A stretch of 64,000 bases of DNA from Agaribacterium sp. ZY112 (GCF_041346925.1 NZ_CP166840.1:2785001-2849000), one strand, 5' to 3'. Shown: positions 43,547 through 55,759, numbered from the stretch's first letter. Program-made: numbers and translations. The notes: generated from the letters alone by a model not told the origin.

Positions 43547-44710
43547 TTAGTTTTTATAACGCTTGCTCTTTTGTGGTTGACGGCTGTCAAAGCGGCGGAT
43601 GGTTTGCTCGTTCCAATCTTTGTAACCGTGGGTGAGGCCCCAGTCAAAAATTTTAAAGGGCTCGCTGCTGTTGTCGTTTTTTCGTACTAGGCCCATTGCG
43701 TGAGGCGCTTTGCGTATGGCTGCTAGAATTTCAAAATTGATGCCGTCTTGGGCCCACTGTACGGTATTTCGTTCGGGACCATCAGTGGTTATCAGCGAGC
43801 CGATACCGCCATTGTAGTGCCAGATAACCACTTCATGACCGCTATTAGAAATAGGGTTGTATTTAGATTTTACAAAAGGCCCAAAAGGGCTGTCTGATGT
43901 GGCGACACCGTGGCGTATCTCTCGGCCGCCAAAAGTGATTTTCTCACCCATGCGTTCGCCTTTGTAATACAGGTGAAACTTGCCATTAAAAAAGGTGAGG
44001 TAGGGGTCGTGTACTTTATGGCTGTCGAAATCACCCTGTACTTCGGCGGCTAGGGAGTAGCTGCCTTCTTCTAGCCACTTGCCATTATCTGCAGGGCTTA
44101 AGATGGGCTTGTCGTGCTTAATCCAAGGGCCGTAGGGAGAATCAGCATAAGCAATGCCGACCTGGTTTTTTACTTGATGAATATAGGGGTGTTTAACGGT
44201 CTGATAGACAAGATAATAACGCCCTTCATGTTTCAATACTTCTGGGGTAAATACCGATCTATCATCAAAGCTGCCGGCTTTACCACGTACAACGGCCGGT
44301 TTTTTGTCTTCTTTCCATCTGATACCGTCTTTTGAGCTGGCATGCCAAATGTCTGATTTATCCCATGGATATACTTTATTCTTTATGGGGTTAGAGAAGC
44401 CTTCGGTAGGGCCTGTGCTTTTGGTGTACCAAGTATGGTAGAGCTCATCTTCATAAAGTACTGAGCTGGGGTCGCGCCTTACAATACCTTTCTGGTAGGC
44501 AAAATCACCTTTCAGGTCCGTTTCGCGGAACTCACCATACCAATCATTACTTAGTTTGGGCCATTCTAAGGCCCGCTTAGATGCGGCGCTCAAGTGTTTT
44601 GCATCACTTATGGCAAGGCGTTCTAGCTGTTCGCTGGTTTGGGCGATTGTTACGCCGGTTCCAAGGCTTAAAGAAAGGGCGCCGGTGAACATCCATATTC
44701 TTGCTTTCAT
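43547..44710 (-). CDS. GH117 alpha-1,3-L-neoagarooligosaccharide hydrolase
   Basis: This 387-residue enzyme has a signal peptide (cleavage near TIAQ, residue 24). An N-terminal helical segment (EQLERLAISDAKHLSAASKRALEW), used for dimerisation in known members, precedes a five-bladed propeller with GIVRRDPSSVLYEDELYHTWYT, FDDRSVFTPEVL, KVHDPYLTFFNGKFHLYYKGE and NSGHEVVIWHYNGG. The family removes 3,6-anhydro-L-galactose from the non-reducing end of neoagarooligosaccharides, the step after GH16 agarase. It is probably periplasmic. It lies four bases after a DUF2489 gene. Confidence 0.92.
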   Translation of the reverse strand: MKARIWMFTGALSLSLGTGVTIAQTSEQLERLAISDAKHLSAASKRALEWPKLSNDWYGEFRETDLKGDFAYQKGIVRRDPSSVLYEDELYHTWYTKSTGPTEGFSNPIKNKVYPWDKSDIWHASSKDGIRWKEDKKPAVVRGKAGSFDDRSVFTPEVLKHEGRYYLVYQTVKHPYIHQVKNQVGIAYADSPYGPWIKHDKPILSPADNGKWLEEGSYSLAAEVQGDFDSHKVHDPYLTFFNGKFHLYYKGERMGEKITFGGREIRHGVATSDSPFGPFVKSKYNPISNSGHEVVIWHYNGGIGSLITTDGPERNTVQWAQDGINFEILAAIRKAPHAMGLVRKNDNSSEPFKIFDWGLTHGYKDWNEQTIRRFDSRQPQKSKRYKN

Positions 44711-44714
44711 ACTG

Positions 44715-45176
44715 TTATTGCCTTTGTTTCAGGTCCACAATCTGTTGAGCTGAGATTTTTGCGTTATCAGTGTGCAGCTCTTCTAGCTGCTTAAAGGTGC
44801 GCTGGTGGGCCGCTTTGTCTTTTTTGCTTAATTGCTTCCATTGCTTATGAGTTGGAATGTTGGCAATGGTTGAGGCGACCTCGTTGAACACTTGATAATG
44901 CGTTTGCTGCTGCTCATCTAGTTCTAAGTATTGAGCAAGCTTGCTGATTCGCAAACTGACTTCAGCTAATTCAACCTGCTCATTTATGTAAGCAAGAGCT
45001 AAAAAACCAATATCTTTACGGGCGCTGAGTTGTTTTTCAGTGATTTGTTTGGCGACATCTTGTTCGGTTTTTTGAATCTCTTTTTGACGTTTGTGCAGCT
45101 TTAAATGAAGTGAGATGGCGTAAGCGGCTAAAGCGATGATGATTAGAGTTGCAAGACTTAGAGCAAAAAAGTGCAC
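44715..45176 (-). CDS. DUF2489 membrane-anchored protein
   Basis: This 153-residue protein has one N-terminal membrane helix (about 3-22) and a long helical cytoplasmic part (KLHKRQKEIQKTEQDVAKQITEKQLSARKDIGFLALAYINEQVELAEVSLRI), as in DUF2489 proteins of unknown function. The start is GTG 45176. It precedes the GH117 gene by four bases, but DUF2489 is usually linked to unrelated core genes, so a role in agar use is not implied. Confidence 0.75.
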   Translation of the reverse strand: MHFFALSLATLIIIALAAYAISLHLKLHKRQKEIQKTEQDVAKQITEKQLSARKDIGFLALAYINEQVELAEVSLRISKLAQYLELDEQQQTHYQVFNEVASTIANIPTHKQWKQLSKKDKAAHQRTFKQLEELHTDNAKISAQQIVDLKQRQ

Positions 45177-45291
45177 AAGGTATCCGTTAGTGGTGGTTGT
45201 TTGAGGGTAGTTTAACGTAAGTAATAAGGAGCTTGGTAGGTGGGCTGGGAGCGTGTTGAAAATCTATGTTGAGTGGAAGGGCTTGGGTCTT

Positions 45292-45606
45292 TTGGCAATT
45301 GCTTCTGTATTGCTCTAACTCTTATATTCATATTGGGTGTCCCGGCAAATTTGTGAACCCGCGTATTGATTCAACACCGCATGAAAGGCGAATATAAACT
45401 TATTCTTGGGGCAGCCAAGGGTTTTGAGGTATGTACGTTGGGCGTGAGGGAGTTGACTCGGCTCTTTCGGCAATTACTCCTGCATTGCTCTACCACCGGC
45501 ATCCATGACGGCGCGTGAGCCTCGGTGCTGCGTACCGCCGTCGCAAGCGACGTCCAAATTTACTCCTAGTAAATTTGTGAGTTGAAGTCATCGGAATGAC
45601 GGATAT
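45292..45606. repeat. two degenerate copies of an intergenic repeat with small palindromes
   Basis: The word GGCAATTGCTTCTGTATTGC at 45295-45314 recurs as GGCAATTACTCCTGCATTGC at 45470-45489, and AAATTTGTGA follows each at 45348 and 45572. The second copy also contains AAATTTACT/AGTAAATTT (45556-45576) and a GTCGC/GCGAC hairpin near 45540-45551. It looks like a short palindromic intergenic element present twice, the first copy shorter. No coding sequence is seen in 45177-45605. Confidence 0.4.
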
Positions 45607-45640
45607 AAAAAAACCCCGCATCTTGCGATGCGGGGTTTTA
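45606..45640 (-). terminator. Rho-independent terminator of the tRNA unit
   Basis: AAACCCCGCATC pairs with GATGCGGGGTTT around a four-base loop, followed on the minus strand by TTTTTTTA. It lies seven bases past the tRNA-Asp CCA end. Confidence 0.92.
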
Positions 45641-45646
45641 TTTATA

Positions 45647-45723
45647 TGGCGATCCGGAAGGGACTTGAACCCTCGACCTCCGGCGTGACAGGCCGGCATT
45701 CTAACCAACTGAACTACCGGACC
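45647..45723 (-). tRNA. tRNA-Asp (anticodon GTC)
   Basis: A 77-base cloverleaf with acceptor GGTCCGG/CCGGATC, D arm with AGTTCAGTTGG, anticodon loop CTGTCAC (GTC), T arm GAGGGTTCAAGTCCCTT, and an encoded CCA end. It is cotranscribed with tRNA-Val, 33 bases upstream. Confidence 0.97.
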
Positions 45724-45756
45724 GCGGTAGTCACAACTCGTATCGTGAGTTAAACG

Positions 45757-45832
45757 TGGTGGGTGGTACAGGAGTCGAACCTGTGACCTACGCCTTGTAA
45801 GGGCGCCGCTCTACCAACTGAGCTAACCACCC
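45757..45832 (-). tRNA. tRNA-Val (anticodon TAC)
   Basis: A 76-base cloverleaf with acceptor GGGTGGT/ACCACCC, D arm AGCTCAGTTGGTAGAGC, anticodon loop CTTACAA (TAC), T arm ACAGGTTCGACTCCTGT, and an encoded CCA end. Confidence 0.97.
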
Positions 45833-46038
45833 GAGGACGCGCAATTTAATGAAACTCTTTGTTTGGGTCAACTACTTTTTTATAAAAAGTTTTATTTGGA
45901 ATGAACTTTGTTCGATGTGGTTGAAAGTTGGGCGTGAGTGCATGGTTTTTAATCTAAAGGCGTTTTGCTTGGGGGGCTTTGCTAGCGTCGAGGCTGAAGC
46001 TGGTTATAATGCGGCATCTTTGTTTTTGAGTATGTCCG

Positions 46039-46539
46039 ATGAAACGCGTTCAAACCCTGTTAGTGCTGTTGCTGGCCCTTACTGCTCCTATTAGCTTGCA
46101 TGCAGAACCAGAGAATAAAGATCTCTATGCTTTTGATAGTACCCATCAGCGTGACATCTTTAATAATTTGAATGCGGGTTTACGTTGCCCTAAATGTCAG
46201 AACCAGAACCTTGCAGATTCGAACTCTGAAATTGCTAAGACGATGCGTGATGTGATTGCTGAAGAAATTCTTCAGGGGCAGAACGAAGAAGAGATTAAGC
46301 AGTTGATGGTCGATCGCTATGGCAATTTTGTTTTGTATGAGCCTCCTAAGCAAAAAGAGACAGCCATTTTATGGTTGGGACCTCCTATCTTATTTACCCT
46401 ATTACTGGTTGTGTTTTTTGCTGTGCTGCGTGGGCGTAGTCAGCGTATAGCTGAAGCAGGAAAAGGGCAAAACAAAGCCGATAGGCAAGCAACACAACAG
46501 CATGATGATTCAGACCTAAGTGGCGAGCGTAGCGAATAA
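46039..46539 (+). CDS. ccmH: cytochrome c maturation protein CcmH
   Basis: CcmH (CycL type) keeps apocytochrome CxxCH thiols reduced for heme attachment in the periplasm. The 166-residue protein has a signal peptide (to about 22), the redox motif RCPKCQNQ (Cys50 and Cys53) with LADSNSEIAKTMRD, and a C-terminal membrane helix (about 110-130). Its stop overlaps the start of ccmI by one base. The rest of the ccm system is not in this window. The products needed here include pentaheme NrfA. Confidence 0.95.
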   Translation: MKRVQTLLVLLLALTAPISLHAEPENKDLYAFDSTHQRDIFNNLNAGLRCPKCQNQNLADSNSEIAKTMRDVIAEEILQGQNEEEIKQLMVDRYGNFVLYEPPKQKETAILWLGPPILFTLLLVVFFAVLRGRSQRIAEAGKGQNKADRQATQQHDDSDLSGERSE

Positions 46540-47726
46540 TGGCTTTTTGGCAGGTTTTTTTAGTATTTTCAGTATTGGCAGCCTTGAGTCTGGCTTGGCC
46601 TTTTGTGCGTCATTTTACGGCTTTGCGCCGAGGGCTTAAGGCTCAGGCAAAGCGTGACGCAGATGGTTCGAATGATACGGCGGCAAGTATCAAGCTCGAC
46701 TTTCATACCTTAGATGCGGTGCCTCCTAGTGTGGTGCCTGGACGTTTCACCCGTCGTATTTTCTTAGTGATGTGCGTACTTCTCCCTATTTGTGCCTTAG
46801 TGCTTTATGGGCAGTTAGGAGCGAAAGAAGATTGGAATATCACACAGATGAGCCGGGCAATGTTTATGTCGTCTACGCCTGCAACACGTGAGGAAAGGCA
46901 AGTTTTAGTTGATCGTTTACAGGCGCGTTTACAACAACGCCCAGAAAATGGTCAGCTTTGGTTTATGTTGGGCGCAGCAGCTACCGATCTTGGTGATTTT
47001 GAATTGGCGGTACAGGCTTATATGGAGTTGCTTGTTTTGTATCCCGATTCGTCTCGTGTTCGTGCTGAGTTGGCGCAGTCTCTGTTTATGCGTGCAGGCA
47101 ATACGGTGACGCCTGAGGTGCGCAAGCAGACAGCCAAGGCATTGGAGATTGACCCTCAAATGCCGACCGCACTCGGCTTGGCTGGTATTGATGCTTTTCA
47201 GTCTGGTAAATATGAGCAGGCTATTGGCCTTTGGCAAGCGGCGGTGCAACAGCTTGACCCTAATTCATCTGCGGCTCGGGTTCTCAGTGGTGGTATAGCT
47301 AGTGCTAAAGAAGCATTGGCCAAAAATGGATTACGCCCAAGTAAAAAAGCAGTGCAAAAGCCTGCAAGCGATGATGCTAAGGCAGACTTACTTATTCATG
47401 TTTCACTAGGAGAAGAGGTTACGGGCTTGACCGGAAATGAGACGGTTTTTGTATATGCTCGCGCTTGGCAGGGCAGCAAAATGCCTTTGGCTATTCAGCG
47501 TATTCAAGTTTCTGAGCTACCTAAGATCGTACGTTTAAACAGTGATACCGCTATGGCTCAGGGCATGGACATTCATTCGGCGCCAGAATTAGAAGCCGTC
47601 GCAAGGGTTTCTTTACAAGGATCAGCCTCACCGCAAGCGGGTGATTGGACGATAAGTAAAGGGCCTATTGTTTTGGCTAAAGACAGTGCTGCCGTAGAGT
47701 TGATTATCAGTGAGCAGTTGCGCTAA
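46539..47726 (+). CDS. ccmI: cytochrome c biogenesis protein CcmI
   Basis: This 395-residue protein has two membrane helices (about 2-22 and 72-92) with a cytoplasmic loop. The periplasmic TPR region (about 125-255: GQLWFMLGAAATDLGDFELAVQAYMELLVLYP) presents apocytochromes to the heme ligation complex. A C-terminal beta-rich domain (about 285-395: VSLGEEVTGLTGNETVFVYARAWQG) is typical of the longer CcmI form. Confidence 0.92.
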   Translation: MAFWQVFLVFSVLAALSLAWPFVRHFTALRRGLKAQAKRDADGSNDTAASIKLDFHTLDAVPPSVVPGRFTRRIFLVMCVLLPICALVLYGQLGAKEDWNITQMSRAMFMSSTPATREERQVLVDRLQARLQQRPENGQLWFMLGAAATDLGDFELAVQAYMELLVLYPDSSRVRAELAQSLFMRAGNTVTPEVRKQTAKALEIDPQMPTALGLAGIDAFQSGKYEQAIGLWQAAVQQLDPNSSAARVLSGGIASAKEALAKNGLRPSKKAVQKPASDDAKADLLIHVSLGEEVTGLTGNETVFVYARAWQGSKMPLAIQRIQVSELPKIVRLNSDTAMAQGMDIHSAPELEAVARVSLQGSASPQAGDWTISKGPIVLAKDSAAVELIISEQLR

Positions 47727-47890
47727 TAGGGCTTATGGGGACAGTGGTTCTGCTTGCTATCAATTCTGTTTGAAATGTGTAGAATCTGACCCTTGGATTT
47801 GAGCAAGCTAAGAGGGCTTGCTTATATGGCGTTCGGCTAAAAACAAACAATAGTTCCGCGCTTGAAATACCTTAGGATAAAAACAGCAGT

Positions 47891-50800
47891 ATGCGTTTAA
47901 AGACCATTAAACTCGCGGGGTTTAAGAGCTTCGTCGATCCCACTTCGGTGAATTTACCGAGCAATATGTGTGCGGTCGTAGGCCCCAATGGCTGTGGCAA
48001 GTCGAATATTATCGATGCTGTACGTTGGGTGATGGGTGAAAGCTCAGCCAAAAACCTGCGCGGCGAAGCCATGACGGATGTTATTTTTAACGGCTCTAAC
48101 TCCCGTAAGCCAGTTGGTCAGGCATCCATCGAACTGGTGTTTGATAACAGTGATGGCACGATCACCGGTGAATACGCAGGTTACGCTGAAATCAGTGTAA
48201 AGCGCCGGGTGACACGTGATGCTCAAAACCTTTATTATCTAAACGGCAACCGCTGTCGTCGTCGTGATATTACCGACATCTTCTTGGGCACAGGTCTAGG
48301 CCCGCGCAGTTACGCGATTATTGAGCAGGGCATGATCAGTCGTTTGATTGACGCTAAGCCTGAAGATTTGCGTGTCTATATTGAAGAAGCTGCCGGCATC
48401 TCTAAATATAAAGAGCGCCGTAAAGATACCGAAAGTCGCATGCGTCGTACGCATGAGAACCTAGAGCGCTTAACCGATATTCGTGAAGAGTTAGAGCGTC
48501 AGCTCGCTCGCCTTGAGCGCCAAGCCAAAGCTGCTGAGAAATACTCCATTCTTAAAAAGGATGAGCGTGATTTTAGTGCCAAGCTACAAGGCTTGCGTTA
48601 CAGCGTCTTAAAAAATAAAGGTGATGTGCTTCGAAAAGAGATCACCGAAGCCGAGTTGGGGGTTGAGGCTTCCGTTACCCAGCGCGTGAAATTTGATTCA
48701 GCGATTGAAAAATACCGTACCGATTTCAGTGAAAAATCCGATTTATTTAATCAGGTTCAAGGCAAGTTTTACGCCTTGGGAGCTGATATTGCTCGTATTG
48801 AGCAAAGCATCAAGCACACTCAAGAGCGTGAGCGCACCTTGCGCCTCGATCTTGAACAAACTGAGCGCGATGTGCGTGATGCCAGCGAACATTTGAATCT
48901 TGACCAAGAAAAAGTTGAAGGTTGGGAAGCTGAATTACTTGAGCTTGGCCCCGAGATCGAGATGCTTGAAGAGGCTCAAGAGCTTGCCCATGAAACCTTG
49001 CAGGGCAGCGAAGAGTCTATGCATGCTTGGCAACAAGACTGGGATTCATTTAACCAAAAAGCTGCTGAGCCTAAGCAAGCGGCTGAAGTTCAGCAGAGTC
49101 GCATTCAATACCTAGAACAAGTTCAGCAGCGTTTATTGCAGCGAAAAGAAAAAATTGAGGCGGAAAACGCCGATACAGATCACGGCATTGATGCTGAAGA
49201 GCTTGAGTTACAAGAAGAACAGCTGGCCGAGCTTGAGCTTGAAATAGAGCAGCTCGGTGAAAAGAGTGGCGAGTTCTCTGAGCGCATTGCCGAGCTACGC
49301 GACAGTCATGCCGACACGGCCGAGCAGCGCAACCAAGTATTAAGTAGCTTGCAAAGTGATAAAGGTCGCTTAGCCTCACTTGAAGCCTTGCAGGCCGCCG
49401 CGCTTGGTAAAGAAGGCGGTGATGCTCAAGCTTGGATGGACAGCCAAGGCTTGGATGCCGAACAGCGTTTAGCTGAAAAACTGAAGGTCGACAGCGGTTG
49501 GGAAAGCGCTTTAGAAGTTGTATTGGGTTCGTCCTTGCAAGCCGTGTGCGCCGATACTGAAATTGACGCCTTATTGGGCGATTTAAGTGCGCTTGATATC
49601 AGCTTGGACGTCGTGGCTAAAGCTGCTTCAATTAGTGCTGAAGCCGATACCTTGGCCTCTAAAGTTCAGTGTGATTACAGTATCCCTGCGCAGCTTAACA
49701 ACATTTTCTGTGTTGACGATTTAGCTCAAGCTCAGGCGCGCTTGGCATCCTTAAGCGCTGATCAAAGCATCGTGACTAAAGATGGTTATTGGTTAAGCCT
49801 TAATTGGTTGCGTGTGACACGTCGCAGTGACAGTGAAGCCGGTGTGATTGCGCGCACCGCTGAGATCGAGACGCTCAGTGCCAGTGTTGCCGAGAAAAGT
49901 GAACAGATTGATGAACTTGCTGATCAAATATCAGCAAGTAAAGAGGCATTAAAGCAGGCTGAAAGCGACGCAGAGCAAACGCGCCGCGAGCAAGAACATA
50001 AGCGCCGTGAAAGCAATAGCTTACGTGACAGCTTAAATCTGCAAAAGAGTAAAATTGAGAAAGCTTTACAGGCTCAACAGCGTGCAAAGCAAGACCTTGG
50101 TGAAATCGCTCAGCAGCTCGATTTAGAGACTGAAAATCTAGCAGAGGCTCGTGCCTTGTTAGAAGAAGCCATTATGGCGATTGAAAGTGATACTGAAGAG
50201 CGTGAAACGCTGTTAGCTCGGCGTGATGACCTGCGTTCGACCTTGGATGATGCCCGCCAGAAAGCTCGCCATGCTCAAGATAAGCGCCACGAGCTGGCTA
50301 TGCGTCAGCGTTCAGCTCAAGGTCAACTTGAATCCATGCGCTCAGGTATTCAGCGTTTAAACGAACAAATTGCGCGAATGACCGAGCGCCGCGAGCAGTT
50401 GCGTGAGTCACTTGAAGAAGCTGTTAACCCTGAAGAGGAAAGCCAGCTAGAGCTTGAAGATTTACTTGAGCGTCGAGTGAGCCTCGAGAAGAAACTTGGT
50501 GAGGCTCGAGCAGAGCTTGAAGAGACTGAACACGCTTTGCGCGATACTGAAAGTCAGCGAGATAACGCAGAGAAAACTGTGGCAGAGCAGCGCGGTAAGT
50601 TGGAATCTTCGCGCCTTGATTTGCAAACTTTGGAAGTGAAAGCGCAGAACATTGAACAGTTGCTTAAAGAACAAGAGTTGGATCTTGATTTTGTGCTTGC
50701 CAGTATTGCCGAAGATGATAGCGAACAAGCGCTAGAGCAAGAGCTGCAAGCCATTGCTAATCGAATTCAGCGTTTAGGCGCCATTAATCTTGCTGCGATT

Positions 50801-51388
50801 GATGAATATAAAACAGAAAGTGAACGTAAACTCTATCTTGATGAGCAAAACGATGACTTATGCGAAGCGCTAGAAACACTTGAGGCAGCTATTCGTAAAA
50901 TTGATAAAGAAACACGTACGCGATTTAAAGAAACCTACGATCAAGTGAACAGTGGTTTCAAGGGCTTGTTCCCGCGTTTGTTTGGTGGCGGTCATGCTTA
51001 CCTCGAGTTAACTGGTGATGACTTGTTAAATACCGGTGTTGCCATTATGGCAAGACCTCCTGGTAAGAAAAACTCAACCATTCACTTACTTTCAGGTGGT
51101 GAAAAAGCGTTGACGGCGATTGCTTTAGTATTTTCTATCTTTCAACTTAATCCTGCGCCGTTTTGTATGCTTGATGAGGTTGATGCGCCATTGGATGATG
51201 CGAACGTTGGACGCTATGCAAACATCGTTGAGGCGATGTCTGAGCATGTTCAGTTTATTTATATTACGCATAATAAAATCGCCATGGAAAAAGCGCATCA
51301 CCTACTTGGTGTAACTATGCAAGAAGCGGGGGTCAGCCGTATGGTGACCGTAGATGTTGAGGAAGCTGCAGAACTTGCAGCATTGTAA
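47891..51388 (+). CDS. smc: chromosome segregation ATPase SMC
   Basis: This 1165-residue SMC has Walker A GPNGCGKSN (about 32-40), two long coiled coils (about 170-500 and 660-1000) separated by a hinge (about 505-650). The C-terminal ATPase half carries the signature LLSGGEKALTAIAL and Walker B FCMLDEVDAPLDD. Many gammaproteobacteria use MukB instead; this line keeps SMC. It leads an smc-zipA-ligA order usual in Pseudomonas-type genomes. Confidence 0.98.
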   Translation: MRLKTIKLAGFKSFVDPTSVNLPSNMCAVVGPNGCGKSNIIDAVRWVMGESSAKNLRGEAMTDVIFNGSNSRKPVGQASIELVFDNSDGTITGEYAGYAEISVKRRVTRDAQNLYYLNGNRCRRRDITDIFLGTGLGPRSYAIIEQGMISRLIDAKPEDLRVYIEEAAGISKYKERRKDTESRMRRTHENLERLTDIREELERQLARLERQAKAAEKYSILKKDERDFSAKLQGLRYSVLKNKGDVLRKEITEAELGVEASVTQRVKFDSAIEKYRTDFSEKSDLFNQVQGKFYALGADIARIEQSIKHTQERERTLRLDLEQTERDVRDASEHLNLDQEKVEGWEAELLELGPEIEMLEEAQELAHETLQGSEESMHAWQQDWDSFNQKAAEPKQAAEVQQSRIQYLEQVQQRLLQRKEKIEAENADTDHGIDAEELELQEEQLAELELEIEQLGEKSGEFSERIAELRDSHADTAEQRNQVLSSLQSDKGRLASLEALQAAALGKEGGDAQAWMDSQGLDAEQRLAEKLKVDSGWESALEVVLGSSLQAVCADTEIDALLGDLSALDISLDVVAKAASISAEADTLASKVQCDYSIPAQLNNIFCVDDLAQAQARLASLSADQSIVTKDGYWLSLNWLRVTRRSDSEAGVIARTAEIETLSASVAEKSEQIDELADQISASKEALKQAESDAEQTRREQEHKRRESNSLRDSLNLQKSKIEKALQAQQRAKQDLGEIAQQLDLETENLAEARALLEEAIMAIESDTEERETLLARRDDLRSTLDDARQKARHAQDKRHELAMRQRSAQGQLESMRSGIQRLNEQIARMTERREQLRESLEEAVNPEEESQLELEDLLERRVSLEKKLGEARAELEETEHALRDTESQRDNAEKTVAEQRGKLESSRLDLQTLEVKAQNIEQLLKEQELDLDFVLASIAEDDSEQALEQELQAIANRIQRLGAINLAAIDEYKTESERKLYLDEQNDDLCEALETLEAAIRKIDKETRTRFKETYDQVNSGFKGLFPRLFGGGHAYLELTGDDLLNTGVAIMARPPGKKNSTIHLLSGGEKALTAIALVFSIFQLNPAPFCMLDEVDAPLDDANVGRYANIVEAMSEHVQFIYITHNKIAMEKAHHLLGVTMQEAGVSRMVTVDVEEAAELAAL

Positions 51389-51405
51389 TTAAGGAGAGGG
51401 CTGTT

Positions 51406-52401
51406 GTGAGCGATACCGTGTCGGTCATTATTGTCATATTGATTATTGCCATTGTTCTTGATGGTATTCGTCGCGCGCGTAAAGGTCGCGGCGAAAAAGT
51501 TAAACTAAGCGCAAATGCGCGTCGTGCTGACAAGCTTTTTGGAGAGCAAGATTCGTCTGAGGCAACATCCATTGTTAGCCCAGCACGTAAAAAGCCGTCT
51601 TCAGAGGCTGCTGAGTCAGTTGTGCATAAGCAGAAAATCAGCGCAGAGCCTGTGCAAAATCAACTGGACCTTGATGAGCCTGTGCCGATGTTAATGGACA
51701 GTGTGGTTCAGGAAGAATCCGAGCCAAAATTGGGTGAGTTAAGTGATCTTGATGAGATTCTTGGTGTTGACCAAGTAAGCACGAGTTCATCCACTGATGA
51801 TCTTGAGAGCTCGCTGGGTTTACATTCTGCGGCAGCTGTTCAGGAGGGGGCTCAAGCGGATAGGCTGGTCACGGAAAAGAGAAACAGTAAAAAGGAAGAA
51901 AAGAAAAAAGAATCTTTATTTTCTTCCTTTTCAAGTAAATCAGATGAAAAGAGTGAGCCTGTTCCTACTCAACCTGAAGAGCTATTGATTATTAATGTTA
52001 TGTCACCGAAAGGCTTGATCTTTAATGGCGACGCCTTATTAGCGGCATTAACTGACGTTAATATGAAATTTGGTCAGCGCGGTATTTTTAATCGACACTT
52101 AGATAATGACGCTGACGGTGCAGTTCTTTATAGCGCTGCCAATATGATAGAGCCGGGTAATTTTGACTTAAGTTCGATGAACGAAAGTCAAACACCTGGT
52201 ATTTGCCTGTTTTTAACTTTGCCATGTGCCGGTGAAGGGGTGCAGGCTTATGACGATTTAGTACGCACCGCAAAAAGTATTGCAGAGCAGCTTGGTGGTG
52301 AGTTAAAAGATGAAAATCGCAGTACCTTAACCAATCAAAGCATTGAGCATGGTCGCCAGCGCGTGATTGAGTTTGAACGCAAACAAAAGCTTTATAAATG
52401 A
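51406..52401 (+). CDS. zipA: cell division protein ZipA
   Basis: ZipA tethers FtsZ to the membrane. The 331-residue protein has an N-terminal membrane helix (about 3-18), a basic patch, a long acidic Pro/Ser/Glu linker (about 45-190) and the FtsZ-binding domain (about 193-325: ELLIINVMSPKGLIFNGDALL, FNRHLDNDADGAVLYSAANMIEPGNFDL). The start is GTG 51406 with AAGGAGAGGG upstream. It lies 17 bases after smc. Confidence 0.95.
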   Translation: MSDTVSVIIVILIIAIVLDGIRRARKGRGEKVKLSANARRADKLFGEQDSSEATSIVSPARKKPSSEAAESVVHKQKISAEPVQNQLDLDEPVPMLMDSVVQEESEPKLGELSDLDEILGVDQVSTSSSTDDLESSLGLHSAAAVQEGAQADRLVTEKRNSKKEEKKKESLFSSFSSKSDEKSEPVPTQPEELLIINVMSPKGLIFNGDALLAALTDVNMKFGQRGIFNRHLDNDADGAVLYSAANMIEPGNFDLSSMNESQTPGICLFLTLPCAGEGVQAYDDLVRTAKSIAEQLGGELKDENRSTLTNQSIEHGRQRVIEFERKQKLYK

Positions 52402-52415
52402 GTGCTAGCAGTTAA

Positions 52416-55092
<2,677 letters not shown>

Positions 55093-55121
55093 AATAATTG
55101 ATTAAATCAATGGTTATATAA

Positions 55122-55538
55122 ATGAAACGTGAGTCCGTTGTTTACGGCTATATCAAAGATCAGAGCATTGCCAAAGAGCTTGATCAACGCAGCCATCAAA
55201 ATAGCGATGTAACAGGTAATTTGCCGAACATCGATGAGTTTATGCACCTGAATAAAGATATGTTTTCTAAACCTATTAGCCAGGGTTTGGTTGAAGGTTT
55301 TGATAGTTATCTTATTCCTTTTGGAGCTTGCTATGATGGCGTCGAATATGAATGGGATTCTTGGCTTGAGTCTTTTGAAACCATGCTTAAAGGCATGTAT
55401 TGGGTCAGTGCAGTGGTGCATCTTGAAACTGAGATCAACGGCAAGCACAGTTTTACTTGGGAGCTTGATGATGGTGAGCACAGGCCTGGTGATGAAGTTG
55501 AACGCAGGCATCTAGAATGGGTTCACGATAGGCTGTAA
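55122..55538 (+). CDS. hypothetical protein
   Basis: This 138-residue acidic cytosolic protein has a compact C-terminal half ([61 protein letters not shown], read in parts). A first half resembles a metal- or dimer-binding helix bundle. I considered RraB-like proteins but see no clear match. It sits in a short run of genes after the SLT lipoprotein. Confidence 0.6.
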   Translation: MKRESVVYGYIKDQSIAKELDQRSHQNSDVTGNLPNIDEFMHLNKDMFSKPISQGLVEGFDSYLIPFGACYDGVEYEWDSWLESFETMLKGMYWVSAVVHLETEINGKHSFTWELDDGEHRPGDEVERRHLEWVHDRL

Positions 55539-55540
55539 CA

Positions 55541-55759
55541 GTGAAAAAAGTTGCTTTTAAATTTAATCGCCGCCACACAATGTACACAACTCTAATTGCA
55601 TGTGCGGTTGGCTTGTGGATGATGCTTACCCGTTTTGGCTTAAGCAAAGAAATATTCTTAAGTTACTTACTGCTCACCTTTGTTTTTGTTGGTGGTTTAA
55701 TTGCTATTGCTGCCTTAATCGGTTTTATCCTGCGTAAACTGCAAGAGCGGTCCGAATAA
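55541..55759 (+). CDS. small two-helix membrane protein
   Basis: This 72-residue protein starts at GTG 55541, two bases after the previous stop. It has two hydrophobic helices (about 15-32 and 38-64), a basic N-terminus (KKVAFKFNRRH) and a basic C-terminus (RKLQERSE). Function unknown. Tight spacing supports cotranscription with 55122-55538. Nothing clear lies between it and 55980. Confidence 0.6.
   Translation: MKKVAFKFNRRHTMYTTLIACAVGLWMMLTRFGLSKEIFLSYLLLTFVFVGGLIAIAALIGFILRKLQERSE

Noticed and set aside
45294..45309. TGGCAATTGCTTCTGT as a sigma54 promoter
   Set aside because: The -12 GC is missing at the required position; the related copy at 45469 has spacing one base too long, and no gene follows.
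45490..45708. 72-codon minus-strand frame
   Set aside because: It runs through tRNA-Asp and its terminator, so it is not a gene.
45849..46094. 81-codon plus-strand frame between tRNA-Val and ccmH
   Set aside because: No ribosome site, no recognisable domain, overlaps the ccmH signal peptide in another frame.
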